Shown: positions 18,623 to 27,568 of the stretch, one piece after another
How positions within the stretch are numbered: the stretch's first letter is position 1
How the letters are laid out: every line of letters starts with the position of its first letter
From: Slackia equolifaciens
Lineage (GTDB): Bacteria > Actinomycetota > Coriobacteriia > Coriobacteriales > Eggerthellaceae
Length of the DNA stretch: 64,000 nucleotides
Assembly: GCF_003725995.1 (NCBI RefSeq)
Contig: NZ_QIBX01000002.1
Span: forward strand, 161,198 to 225,197
Direction of reading: 5' to 3'
The notes under the pieces: model-generated
Database searches by the model: none
The model's input: the letters and a program-made list of their open reading frames with translations, nothing else
Told to the model about the DNA's origin: nothing
Translations under genes and position numbers: made by a program

Positions 18623-20323
18623 CTACTGGCGATAATGCGCGAAGAAATCGGCCAGGTCCTCCATCGCTTCGTGCAGGACCTCCATACGAGGCAGGTACAC
18701 GATGCGGAAATGGTCGGGCTCGTGCCAATTGAAGCCGCCGCCGCGCGTGATCAGGATGCGCTTCTGATGCAGAAGATCGAGCGCGAACTGCTCGTCGTCG
18801 GTGATGTTGAACTTCTTCACATCGATCTTGGGGAAGATGTAGAACGCCGCCTTAGGCTTGACTGCGCTGATGCCGGGAATGGAATTGAGCGCCTCATACA
18901 CATAGTTACGCTGTTCGTAGACGCGACCCCCGGGGCGAACGTATCCCTCCACGCTCTGATGGCCCCACAGCGCCGTTTGCACGATGGACTGCGCCGGCAC
19001 GTTGGAACACAGGCGCATGTTGGAGAGCATGTTTACGCCGTAGGTGAAATCCTCCATGCAGCGCCGGTTGCCCGAGAGAATCATCCAGCCGATGCGGTAG
19101 CCCGCGATCATGTGGCTCTTGGACAGGCCCGAGAACGTGACACAGGGCAGGTCGGGTGCGAGCGAGGCGATGGAGATGTGCTCGTGGCCGTCCATGCACA
19201 GACGGTCGTAGATTTCATCCGAGAAGATCATGAGCTGATGCTTGCGCGCCACCTCCACGATCTGCTCCAGAATCTCACGCGGATACACTGCGCCCGTGGG
19301 ATTGTTGGGATTGATGATGACGATGGCCTTGGTGCGCGAGGTCACCTTGGATTCGATGTCGGCGATATCGGGACACCATTCGGCCTGCTCATCACAAATG
19401 TAGTGCACGGGCACGCCGCCCGAAAGCGTGGCGCAGGCGGTCCACAGCGGATAGTCGGGGCTGGGAATCAAAATCTCGTCGCCGTTGTCGAGCAACGCCT
19501 GCATGCACAGATTGATGAGCTCCGACACGCCGTTGCCGGTATAGATGCCATCCATGCTCACATTGGGGATATGCTTGATCTGGGCGTACTGCATGATGGC
19601 TTTGCGAGCCGAGAACAGACCGTGCGAATCGGAGTAGCCCTCGCAGTCGGGCAGCTGGAGGCGCATGTCCTGAATGACCTCATCGGGCGTGCGGAACCCG
19701 AACGGAGCCGGATTACCGATATTGAGCTTCAAGATGCGCAGGCCTTCGGACTCCATGCGGTTCGCCTCGTCGGCCACGGGGCCGCGCACGTCATACAACA
19801 CATTGTCGAGCTTGGAGGATTTCTTGAACTGACGCATGATGGGACTCCTTTGGGGTTGAGCGGCCGCAGCAGACGGTGCGGCATCAGTAGCAAGAGCAGC
19901 TGCATCGGCACGATTGGAGCCGGATGCAACCACGGATTCGGCAACGGGGAAAGCGGACGAAATCCGCTCGGATGCTCGCTCGCCCGGCGTTATCGCACCG
20001 TGGCCCAAGGCGCCTTGAACGGAAGAAGCCGATTCCGAAGGCGAGACGACGGAGCTTGCTACCGATGGTGCATCATCGTGCTGCGGTGAGACCCCTCGCT
20101 GCCCCTCTCCCTCGGCGAGCCATGCAACGTTCACGCCCAGAGCGTTTGCGAGCGCGCTCATCACGTTGGCGCGCGGCACCGTTTTACCGCTTACGTATTG
20201 GCTTACTTGGCTTTTTCCCAGCTTCACGCCGAAATCGGCCGCCGCACGTATGAGGTCGGCTTGCTTCATGCCGGCCGCGTCCATCGCTTCATGCAGACGG
20301 TCGGCGAATTCTTTCTGGAGCAT
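18623..20323 (-). CDS. XRE helix-turn-helix fused to AlaA-type alanine aminotransferase
   Basis: A 566-residue chimera. Residues about 3-65 form an XRE/Cro HTH (MKQADLIRAAADFG, then KLGKSQVSQYVSGKTVPRAN). An Ala/Ser/Pro-rich linker spans about 75-160. From MRQFKKSSKLDNVLYDVRGP (residue 163) to the end it aligns closely with E. coli AlaA: LKLNIGNPAPFGF, INPNNPTGAV, SDEIYDRL and the PLP-lysine region GLSKSHMIAGYRIGW. AlaA exchanges glutamate and pyruvate for 2-oxoglutarate and alanine. The ATG at 20323 has AAGGAGG. A second start inside may give free AlaA (see 19835-19851). It may repress itself through TTGAACC sites upstream. Confidence 0.93.
   Translation of the reverse strand: MLQKEFADRLHEAMDAAGMKQADLIRAAADFGVKLGKSQVSQYVSGKTVPRANVMSALANALGVNVAWLAEGEGQRGVSPQHDDAPSVASSVVSPSESASSVQGALGHGAITPGERASERISSAFPVAESVVASGSNRADAAALATDAAPSAAAAQPQRSPIMRQFKKSSKLDNVLYDVRGPVADEANRMESEGLRILKLNIGNPAPFGFRTPDEVIQDMRLQLPDCEGYSDSHGLFSARKAIMQYAQIKHIPNVSMDGIYTGNGVSELINLCMQALLDNGDEILIPSPDYPLWTACATLSGGVPVHYICDEQAEWCPDIADIESKVTSRTKAIVIINPNNPTGAVYPREILEQIVEVARKHQLMIFSDEIYDRLCMDGHEHISIASLAPDLPCVTFSGLSKSHMIAGYRIGWMILSGNRRCMEDFTYGVNMLSNMRLCSNVPAQSIVQTALWGHQSVEGYVRPGGRVYEQRNYVYEALNSIPGISAVKPKAAFYIFPKIDVKKFNITDDEQFALDLLHQKRILITRGGGFNWHEPDHFRIVYLPRMEVLHEAMEDLADFFAHYRQ
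19835..19851 (-). promoter_or_regulatory. Internal Shine-Dalgarno and ATG giving a free AlaA product
   Basis: AAAGGAG (19845-19851, minus strand) lies exactly 7 nt before an in-frame ATG at 19837. Translation from here gives 404 residues beginning MRQFKKSSKL, the same length and start as stand-alone AlaA enzymes. Confidence 0.7.
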
Positions 20324-20337
20324 CTCACCCTCCTTAG

Positions 20338-20436
20338 GGTTCAATTCGCCATAAATTGAACCAATGGTTCAAAGTTCAATTTTCGGCAGTATACCATTGA
20401 TGCAAATTGAACCAATCATAGTTTTCCAAAGGTTCA
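20338..20436 (-). promoter_or_regulatory. Promoter and TTGAACC operator array of the XRE-aminotransferase gene
   Basis: A perfect palindrome TTGAACC-AAT-GGTTCAA at 20356-20372, plus half-sites at 20338-20344, 20407-20413 and 20431-20436. On the minus strand TTGGTT (20410-20415), 16 nt, TATACT (20388-20393) can act as promoter; its -35 overlaps one half-site. The layout fits autoregulation by the XRE domain. Confidence 0.7.
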
Positions 20437-20549
20437 TTTTTCTTGCGAGCGGGAAAGACGAAACAAAAATGACGTGCCCTCCCTGGAATACCGCATGTTA
20501 ATCCACGGCATTGATAAAACCGACGGGTAATGCCCCAAAACGCAAAGAA

Positions 20550-20598
20550 GCCCGCCATCGTGCGGGCTAAGAATGACAAGGCCCGCACGATGGCGGGC
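20550..20598. terminator. Strong 18-bp hairpin terminator after rpmE, possibly bidirectional
   Basis: Arms 20550-20567 and 20581-20598 are perfectly complementary, loop 13 nt. On the minus strand TTCTTTGCGTTTT follows, ending rpmE. On the plus strand CTTGTCTGCTTTTT follows. Confidence 0.85.
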
Positions 20599-20646
20599 CT
20601 TGTCTGCTTTTTGCTTAAAGATTGGGTGCGCTATGCGCAGATGCCA

Positions 20647-21087
20647 CTATTCAGCGGCCTGCTCCTCGGCAGCGGGAGCCTCAGCGGTCTCCTCGGCGGG
20701 AGCGGCCTCCTCGGCCAGCTTGGCAGCCTTAGCGGCCTCGGCCTCAGCCTTCTTGGCATACTCAGCGGCACGAGCGGCCTTCTCGGCGGCCTTCTTCTCG
20801 CGCTCGGCCTTCTTGGCGGCCTCGAGCTCGGCAGCCTTAGCGGCCTTAGCGGCCTTCTTGGCGGCCTCGCGCTCAGCAACGGCAGCGGAAGCGGAACCGA
20901 ACTTGTCGGCGAAGCGCTGGACGCGTCCACCGGTGTCGATCAGCTTCTGGGTGCCGGTGAAGAACGGATGGCACATGTTGCAGATGTCAACCTTGAGCTC
21001 CGGCTTGGTGGAGCGGGTAACGAAGGTGTTACCGCAGGTGCACTTAACGGTGCACTCCATGTACTCGGGATGGATACCCTGTTTCAT
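20647..21087 (-). CDS. rpmE: 50S ribosomal protein L31 with long C-terminal extension
   Basis: Residues 1-66 are standard L31 with the zinc ligands (CTCGNTF and [10 protein letters not shown]). The remaining 80 residues are an Ala/Lys/Glu repeat predicted to form one long helix or coiled coil, ending in an acidic Glu/Ala tail. Ordinary L31 is about 70 residues. AAAGGAG precedes the start; the frame has no break between the parts. Confidence 0.95.
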   Translation of the reverse strand: MKQGIHPEYMECTVKCTCGNTFVTRSTKPELKVDICNMCHPFFTGTQKLIDTGGRVQRFADKFGSASAAVAEREAAKKAAKAAKAAELEAAKKAEREKKAAEKAARAAEYAKKAEAEAAKAAKLAEEAAPAEETAEAPAAEEQAAE

Positions 21088-21156
21088 ATTGGTTTCTCCT
21101 TTTCAGAAGGTCTTGGTTTCCGACCAAGACAAGACAGCCTGTGAATCTTACCACGC

Positions 21157-21184
21157 AAAACGCCCTCCGTGAAGAGGGCGTTTT
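21157..21184. terminator. Terminator between metG and rpmE
   Basis: CGCCCTC/GAGGGCG stem with a 6-nt loop, flanked by AAAA and TTTT, so it has a T run on both strands. It lies 20 nt after the metG stop on the minus strand. Confidence 0.8.
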
Positions 21185-21203
21185 ATGGATTTATGGCGAA
21201 CCG

Positions 21204-23219
21204 CTATTTGAATTGCGAAGGGTGCTTTGCGAAGAAATCGGTCCTGGGCGGCAGCTCCTTCACGGCGTGGCGGCCGGCCGCAACCTCGTCGGCCTCGCAC
21301 AGCTCCTCCATGCCGTCGAACGGCGCATTCCAGCTGAACACGCGCTCGGGAGCGATCTGCAGGTACTCCGCGATCATCTCGCAGCCTGCAGGCGCAATCG
21401 GATGCATGAGCAGCGCCGATATGCGCAGCGCGTAGAAGCTGTCCAGCAGCACCTGGCGGCGCAGCTCGTCGTCGCCTTCCTTTTCGGCGCGCTTGATGCC
21501 GTCCGACCAACCCTTCTGGGCCCAACGAATAAACTCATCCGCGCAGGTGAGCGCCGAATGCAGCTCGGCTTTGTGCATGATGGCCTCGAAATCGGCCAAC
21601 GCCTTCTGCGCGCGAACCACCATCTCCTCGCTCACCGCGCCCAGAGGCATAAAGCCTTCGAAGTTCTTCTGCGCCTCATAGAAGCAGCTGCGCGCCAGAC
21701 GGTTGAAAACGTTGGTAAGCAGCGCGCCCTCTTTGAGCGCCGGATCGGCCACGCGCGGATCGGTGCGCATCTTCTCATCGGGGTTGAACGGCTTCGGGCT
21801 GAATCCCACAGACTTTTGGTCAAGTCCCAGCGCAACCCAGTGCGCGCGCAGCTGCTCAACCGTGTAGTGCTCCAGCAGGTCGTCTGCCGAAGGCGGCTTC
21901 ACCGCTCCCGACGACGATGCCTTGGTCTTGCCAAACAGGATGTGATGGTTGGCTATAAGGCGCGTTTGCTGCAGCTGCCCCGCCTCGGGCTTGGCCTGCA
22001 TCGCGTTGCCGTCCTCAAGCGCCATCCACAGCGCCGGCTGCGCCACTCCGTAAAAATACAGGTTATCCTGCCCGATGAACTGATACACGCAGGCATCGGG
22101 AGAGCACCACCAGTCGCGCACGTCGGACAGGTCGCCGCCGCGCGCCTCGAGCGCCGCCGCGCTGAAGCTGATGGGCGCCCACAGGCTCTCGGGCCAGCAC
22201 CACACGGTAAGGCCGTCCACGCCGTCCATCGAAGGCACCTTGACGCCCCATTCGACGTTGCCGGAAATGCGGAACGGCACGAGCGCCTTACCGGTGCGGA
22301 ACCGCACGCCTGCCTCCGTGAGCACATCGCGCGCCACATCGCGGTCTTCGATGCACGTGAACTCGATTTCGAAGGACTGCTTGCCGCGTTCGGCCTCGCG
22401 GAACGTGTGAGCGGGCAGCTTGTCGGCCACTGCGCGATAATCCTCTTCAAGCTCATTCTTGATGAAGATGACGGGCGCACCCAAAAACTCTTTCACCGTA
22501 CGCCACACCACAGGACGAAGCTCGGCATCATGCTCCATCTCGCCGGTCAGCTCGCACAGAGGCTCGCGGAAATTGGGCAGGTCGAAATACCAGTTTTGCA
22601 CCGGACGCATCTCGGGCGTTTCGCCGGTGAGCGTGCTCTTTGGGGCAATCAGATCCTGCGGGGCAAACTGATGGCCCAGATCGCATTCGTCGGCGTATGC
22701 CTTCTCCGACTTGCAGCCCTGCACGGGGCAATGCCCCAGCACCTGGCGACCGTTGAGGAACTTGCCCGCCTTGGCGTCGTAGAACTGCAGCGTGGAGTCG
22801 AGGCTCAGATGCCCGTTCTCATGCAGGCGCTCGAGCACTGCGTTGGTAACCAGCTGATGCACCTCGCCCGCACGGCCAAGGCCGCTTCCTTCATAAATCG
22901 AAAGCGAGATATCGTACGCGTCGAGCGTGGCCTTTTGCTTGTCGTGGTTGCGCTGCACGTAATCCGAAATGGTGCCTTCGAACCCCTCGTTTTCGCACGC
23001 CTTGCGATAGCCCTCTTCGATAGGCGAGCCAAAGCAGTCGGTGCCCGATACAAACAAGACGTTTTCCGCGCCAATTCGGTCGCGCAAAAAGCGCGCGTAG
23101 GCGTCGGCCGGCACGAACACGCCGGCCACATGCCCAAAATGCAGGGTCTTGTTGCCATAAGGCATGCCCGCCGTTACCACGGCGCGCGAAGGCCAAGATT
23201 GCGTAGATGTGTAGCTCAC
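21204..23219 (-). CDS. metG: Methionyl-tRNA synthetase-like class I tRNA ligase
   Basis: A 671-residue class I synthetase. PYGNKTLHFGHVAGVFVPAD carries the HIGH motif as HFGH; a zinc knuckle (CPVQGCKS ... ECDLGH) lies in the connective peptide; the helical anticodon-binding domain is at the C-terminus with no EMAP-like RNA-binding domain. The KMSKS loop is atypical (GKTKASSSG). The ATG overlaps the sppA stop by 4 nt, so the two are translationally coupled. MetRS is the best call; whether it is the main or a paralogous enzyme cannot be told here. Confidence 0.82.
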   Translation of the reverse strand: MSYTSTQSWPSRAVVTAGMPYGNKTLHFGHVAGVFVPADAYARFLRDRIGAENVLFVSGTDCFGSPIEEGYRKACENEGFEGTISDYVQRNHDKQKATLDAYDISLSIYEGSGLGRAGEVHQLVTNAVLERLHENGHLSLDSTLQFYDAKAGKFLNGRQVLGHCPVQGCKSEKAYADECDLGHQFAPQDLIAPKSTLTGETPEMRPVQNWYFDLPNFREPLCELTGEMEHDAELRPVVWRTVKEFLGAPVIFIKNELEEDYRAVADKLPAHTFREAERGKQSFEIEFTCIEDRDVARDVLTEAGVRFRTGKALVPFRISGNVEWGVKVPSMDGVDGLTVWCWPESLWAPISFSAAALEARGGDLSDVRDWWCSPDACVYQFIGQDNLYFYGVAQPALWMALEDGNAMQAKPEAGQLQQTRLIANHHILFGKTKASSSGAVKPPSADDLLEHYTVEQLRAHWVALGLDQKSVGFSPKPFNPDEKMRTDPRVADPALKEGALLTNVFNRLARSCFYEAQKNFEGFMPLGAVSEEMVVRAQKALADFEAIMHKAELHSALTCADEFIRWAQKGWSDGIKRAEKEGDDELRRQVLLDSFYALRISALLMHPIAPAGCEMIAEYLQIAPERVFSWNAPFDGMEELCEADEVAAGRHAVKELPPRTDFFAKHPSQFK

Positions 23220-24517
23220 GAAAGAACTCCCTCTTCCTTCAACAGATTAACCAGGTCCTCAGCGGAAAGCTGCGACAGGTCGATGTTCTCCGCCGCGCTG
23301 CCCGAATCGGCGCCCAGCAGATCCATAAGATAGCTCAGGTCGCTTGAAGTGGAGGTCAGATTTACCACCTCGTAGCCATCCCCGGTAATGCCGCCCAGCT
23401 CGGCAGCCTTGCCAAGCGCGTCGTCATAGGTGCCGATCTCATCGGCGATGCCGTTCTCCACGGAGGTCTTGCCGGCGAACTGCATGCCCGTGGCCAGCTC
23501 GCGCACCTCCTCCACCGACATCCCGCGGCCGTCGGCCACGTTTTGGATGAAGGTCTCGTTGATCTCGTCCACCAAATCCTGGTAGTACTGACGCTCTTCA
23601 TCGGTCAGCGGGCGCGTGCCGTAACTGGAATCCTTCGAATCGGCACTGGCGATGTTCTCGATATTGATGCCTAGCATATCGAGCAGGCCAGAGATGTCCT
23701 GCACCTGCATGATGGTGCCGATGGCGCCAATAGCCGTGGTCTCGTTCACGTAGATGTAGTCGGCCTGGCTTGAAATCTCATAAGCCGCGCTGCAGTTCAT
23801 CGATGCGCTGGACACCACGATAGGCTTGGAGAAGTCGCGCACGTAGGCCGCCATCTCTTCACCTGCCGTAGCCGTTCCGCCGCCGGAATCAACACGTAGA
23901 ACCACCGCCTTGATATCGGGGTTCTCCTCGGCCTCTTTGAGCAGCTCGCGCAGACCCTCCGGGCTGCAGGAGCTGCCGTCGTACTGGATGGTGCCCATCA
24001 TGTCGATCACTCCGACGCTATCGCCCGAAGTAACGACCTCCTCGCTCATGCTCGAGAACGCATCGGCCCCCGACGTCAGGCTGGACACGGTGTGCGAGCA
24101 CGAAAGTGCGCCGATGGTAAACACGAACACGATGGCGAAAAGGATGATGCCGAGCGCGATCCATCCGCCCTTGCCGCCCTTCTTGGGCTGGGCCGCCTGT
24201 GCCGACGCATACGCGTACTGTGGCGCGGCGTAACCGCCGGCATAAGGTTGCTGCACATACGGCGGCTGCGGGGCGCCCTGGCTCGAGTAGCCCTGCGTCG
24301 AGCCGAATGAAGAAGACGCCGCCTGCTGGGGCTGCCCCTGCGCCTGCGACTGCGCGGGTTGAGCGGCCTGAGGCTGCGCCTGCTGGGCGTTCGTGCACCC
24401 CGCCGCCTGGGGCTGCCCGGATTGAGAAGCCTGGCCTTGCGGCGAAGAAGGCCCAAGGGGCGCCGCCGAGCCGTTCGGCTCAGGGGTTCCCGGAATCATG
24501 CTGGGGTTGTCGGACAT
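23216..24517 (-). CDS. sppA: Signal peptide peptidase SppA-like membrane serine protease
   Basis: Encodes 433 residues. A Gln/Pro/Ala-rich cytosolic N-terminus (about 1-110) leads to one membrane helix (GGKGGWIALGIILFAIVF). The S49 domain has DSGGGTATAGEEM, the catalytic Ser in SSASMNCSAAYEISSQ and the general-base Lys in SADSKDSSYG. SppA degrades cleaved signal peptides in the membrane. The start at 24517 follows GAGGATCGAAT; upstream frame is low-complexity. Operon with metG. Confidence 0.9.
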   Translation of the reverse strand: MSDNPSMIPGTPEPNGSAAPLGPSSPQGQASQSGQPQAAGCTNAQQAQPQAAQPAQSQAQGQPQQAASSSFGSTQGYSSQGAPQPPYVQQPYAGGYAAPQYAYASAQAAQPKKGGKGGWIALGIILFAIVFVFTIGALSCSHTVSSLTSGADAFSSMSEEVVTSGDSVGVIDMMGTIQYDGSSCSPEGLRELLKEAEENPDIKAVVLRVDSGGGTATAGEEMAAYVRDFSKPIVVSSASMNCSAAYEISSQADYIYVNETTAIGAIGTIMQVQDISGLLDMLGINIENIASADSKDSSYGTRPLTDEERQYYQDLVDEINETFIQNVADGRGMSVEEVRELATGMQFAGKTSVENGIADEIGTYDDALGKAAELGGITGDGYEVVNLTSTSSDLSYLMDLLGADSGSAAENIDLSQLSAEDLVNLLKEEGVLS

Positions 24518-24732
24518 ATTCGATCCTCTCTCCTCATGTCCTCGCATCGAAAACGCCGGTCGCCCGCGAATAACGCCCCTCCCATCGTGCAAGGGCACTC
24601 GCAAACGTCGAGCGGACGCGCCTGCATTTTCGCATGCGCACGCATTCCTCATGCGAACGCACGATGAAGACATGGTAGCGGAAAGAACAGGCGGCGGCAT
24701 GCGGCAGAGGGATTTTGATACAATCCGCTGCT

Positions 24733-25215
24733 ATGAAATCCATCGCACAGACACCCGAAAGCGCTCATCGCCGCACCGCATACGTCGCCCTCTCCTGGGT
24801 TGCCGCGGCTGCCATGGCGATCGTCATCTTTTGGATGAGCGCCAAAGACGGCATCACGCTTGATGAGAACTCGGGCATCATCTCGCTCGTAAAGACATGG
24901 CTCGCCGCCGCCGCACAGGCCGCCCTCGGCCATCCGGTGGATGTGTCGCCCGTGGGCCACTTCGCCGAATACCTGGCGTTCGGCGCGCTGCTGGCGAACG
25001 CCCTGCGCTGGCACGTGCCGCTACGCCGCGCCGCCCTATTCGCCGTCATTATCGCGAGCGCCTACGGCGTGACCGATGAGATCCACCAGATTTTCGTGCC
25101 CATGCGATCGTGCGACCCCGCCGACTGGGCGGTAGACACGGTTGCCGCTGCCATTGGCGCGCTCATCGCCTTCGCCGCCTTGAGCAAGGGCAACCGCAAT
25201 CAACCAGAACGCTAG
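24733..25215 (+). CDS. VanZ-like family membrane protein
   Basis: Encodes 160 residues with four hydrophobic segments. SPVGHFAEYLAFGALLANAL, GVTDEIHQIFVPMRSCD and DWAVDTVAAAIGA are the VanZ-like signature; the family's molecular role is unclear, with links to envelope and glycopeptide response. TACAAT (24719-24724) lies 8 nt before the ATG and there is no nearby Shine-Dalgarno, so the mRNA may be leaderless. The 3' end overlaps the convergent YhcH gene by 4 nt. Confidence 0.87.
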   Translation: MKSIAQTPESAHRRTAYVALSWVAAAAMAIVIFWMSAKDGITLDENSGIISLVKTWLAAAAQAALGHPVDVSPVGHFAEYLAFGALLANALRWHVPLRRAALFAVIIASAYGVTDEIHQIFVPMRSCDPADWAVDTVAAAIGALIAFAALSKGNRNQPER

Positions 25216-25661
25216 ACGAGGACCTTGAACACGGCCTTCTTGACCGGAGCAGACTCGCCCACCGCGATGCCCGGTTTGTGGCCATCGCCCGGGAAGCACG
25301 CCACGAACAGCCCCGGGGCCATGACCACCGAAGCGTTGGCGTGACCGCCGAGGAACATGTTGTCAGCCGCCTCGTCGAACGGCTCGGCCTCCAGTTTTCC
25401 AATCGGCTGCACGTCGATGCGCTCGGCGCCCCGCACCACCATCTGCACGTCGATATAGCGCCTATGCGCCTCAAACTTGCACTCCTCGAACGGCTTGGTG
25501 GCATACTCCGACACGTTCACGAACAACGCATCGCCATCAATGGCATGGCGGCCGGGCTCAAGCGCCGCTAAATCATGCGTGCGCGCATATTCGACAGCAC
25601 GACGCACGCCTTCATGACCGATCTCGTTAAGGTCAATTTCATGTATCGAACCGAAAATCAT
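25212..25661 (-). CDS. YhcH/YjgK/YiaL family protein
   Basis: Encodes 149 residues spanning the whole family (cupin-like fold, formerly called beta-galactosidase beta subunit). Typical parts: INGE-type start region, YATKPFEECKFEAHRRYIDVQ (His/Glu metal-site area), GEERI-like RGAERIDV and FPGDGHKPGIA. Relatives act on sugar acids or sialic acid breakdown intermediates. The phosphoglucomutase gene lies 27 nt upstream, so co-transcription is likely. Confidence 0.9.
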   Translation of the reverse strand: MIFGSIHEIDLNEIGHEGVRRAVEYARTHDLAALEPGRHAIDGDALFVNVSEYATKPFEECKFEAHRRYIDVQMVVRGAERIDVQPIGKLEAEPFDEAADNMFLGGHANASVVMAPGLFVACFPGDGHKPGIAVGESAPVKKAVFKVLV

Positions 25662-25688
25662 GGGTTTCCCTTGCCTCCTGGAATGAAA

Positions 25689-27461
25689 CTAATTCAAAAG
25701 CTTGCGGCCTGCCGCCTCGAGCGCATCGAGCAGGGCTTCCGCTCCGTCGCGGCTCTCATCCTTGGCGAACAGATACAGCTTGATCTTGGGCTCGGTGCCG
25801 CTGGGACGCACGATGACCTTGCAATCGCCCTCCAGGCGGAACTCCACCACGTTGGCACTCGGCAGACCCGTTTTATCGTGGGCGTAATCCACAACGCCTG
25901 CGACTGCGCGACCGGCGATCTTTGCCGGCGCCTCGGTGCGCAGACGTGCCATGATGTCTTTCATGCGCGCATCGCCATCGGCTCCGGGATACGCGATGGA
26001 TACAGTACGGTTGAGCCACCAGCCGTACGCGGCATACAGGTCGCGCATCGCATCTACGAGCGTTTTGCCCTGAGCGCGCCAATAGCGCGCCATCTGGCAG
26101 ATGAGCATGCTTGCCACCACGGCATCCTTGTCGCGCACATGCGTGCCGGCCAGATAGCCGTAGCTCTCCTCGAAACCGAACATGAAGCGGTCGGCCTCGC
26201 CCGCCGCCTCAAGGCGCCCGATGACCTCGCCGATATACTTGAAGCCGGTGAGCACGCGGCGCAGCTCGAATCCGTATTCGGCGGCGATCGAATCGGCCAT
26301 GGCGGAGGAAACGATGGTGGTCACCGCCACGCTACGCGAGAGGCTCTCGCCGCGTGCCGCCTTCTTGCGCGCGATGAAATCCATGAGCAGAATGCCCATC
26401 TCGTTGCCCGTGATGAGCGTGTAGTCGTCGCCGTCCTCGCAGGCTACGCCCACGCGATCTGCGTCGGGATCGGTGGCAAGAAGCAGATCGTGGGGCCGCC
26501 CGGCAGCCTTGGCAGCACGGCACGCGTCGATGCCCGGCTCGAGCGCATCGCGCTCCTCGGGATTGGGGTATTCGCACGTGGGGAAATCGCCGTTGGGCAA
26601 ATCCTGGCCAGGCACCACGTTCACGTAGGGGATGCCGATACGCTCAAGCGTCTGGCTTACGCACTCAAGACCGGTGCCGCACAAGGGCGTGTATAAAACC
26701 GAAAGCGGGGCTTCCGAATCGCCGGGCTCCTCCTGAGACTGGGCAAGAACCGCGTCGATGAAGCGAGCGATGGTGTCCTCGCCGATCCACGAGATGGTGC
26801 CATCGAAAGACGCCTGCTGAAAATCGACGGTCTTGGCGCATGGAGCGCCCTCGCCCTCGAAATACGCCAGCCGCGCGATGCGCTCGGAAATCTCGGATGC
26901 GGCCTCGCTGGTGATCTGGCAGCCATCGGGGCCATAGACCTTGTAGCCGTTGTACGCAGCGGGGTTGTGGCTCGCCGTCATGTTGATGCCGGCCGAACAT
27001 CCCAGATCGCGCACGGCGAATGAAAGCGCCGGCGTGGGCTCAACTCGAGGATAAATAAGCGCTCGAATGCCGTTCGCCGCCAGCACGCTCGCCGCCACGT
27101 CCACGAACAGCTCGCCCTTGTGGCGCGAATCGCGCGCAATGGCCACGCTTGGGTTCTCGAAATGCGCATTCAGGTAATCCGCCAGCCCCTGGGTGGCTCG
27201 CGCCACCGTATACACGTTCATGCGGTTGGTGCCTGCTCCGATGACGCCGCGCAAGCCCGCCGTGCCGAATTCCAAATCCTTGAAGAAGGCGTTCGTCACA
27301 TGGGACGCATCCCCTGCCTCGAGATTCCGCGCCATTGAGGCAAGCTCAGACGAAAGCTCCTCGAGCTCTGCAAACTGGGGAGCGAACCCGCATTGTAGCG
27401 TTTCGCCTTCCACGTTGTCGCGCCACTCCTGCAGCATTGATTCAATGCTTTTGTCGCTCAT
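25689..27461 (-). CDS. Phosphoglucomutase/phosphomannomutase (alpha-D-phosphohexomutase)
   Basis: A 590-residue four-domain enzyme. Active-site phosphoserine loop TASHNPAAYNGYKVYG; metal loop LATDPDADRVGVA; sugar-binding loop MFGFEESYGYLAG; phosphate-binding loop VRPSGTEPKIKLY near the C-terminus. Length and N-terminal region fit PgcA-type phosphoglucomutases, interconverting glucose 1- and 6-phosphate. AGAGAGG precedes the start. Confidence 0.95.
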   Translation of the reverse strand: MSDKSIESMLQEWRDNVEGETLQCGFAPQFAELEELSSELASMARNLEAGDASHVTNAFFKDLEFGTAGLRGVIGAGTNRMNVYTVARATQGLADYLNAHFENPSVAIARDSRHKGELFVDVAASVLAANGIRALIYPRVEPTPALSFAVRDLGCSAGINMTASHNPAAYNGYKVYGPDGCQITSEAASEISERIARLAYFEGEGAPCAKTVDFQQASFDGTISWIGEDTIARFIDAVLAQSQEEPGDSEAPLSVLYTPLCGTGLECVSQTLERIGIPYVNVVPGQDLPNGDFPTCEYPNPEERDALEPGIDACRAAKAAGRPHDLLLATDPDADRVGVACEDGDDYTLITGNEMGILLMDFIARKKAARGESLSRSVAVTTIVSSAMADSIAAEYGFELRRVLTGFKYIGEVIGRLEAAGEADRFMFGFEESYGYLAGTHVRDKDAVVASMLICQMARYWRAQGKTLVDAMRDLYAAYGWWLNRTVSIAYPGADGDARMKDIMARLRTEAPAKIAGRAVAGVVDYAHDKTGLPSANVVEFRLEGDCKVIVRPSGTEPKIKLYLFAKDESRDGAEALLDALEAAGRKLLN

Positions 27462-27568
27462 GCCTAACCTCTCTCTTCATACGATTATGGGCCAACGTGC
27501 CCACTCCGAATTCATACCCAAAACGCTCGACCGGCGCCGATACCCGCTTTGCAGCCCCCTCGGCGTCC

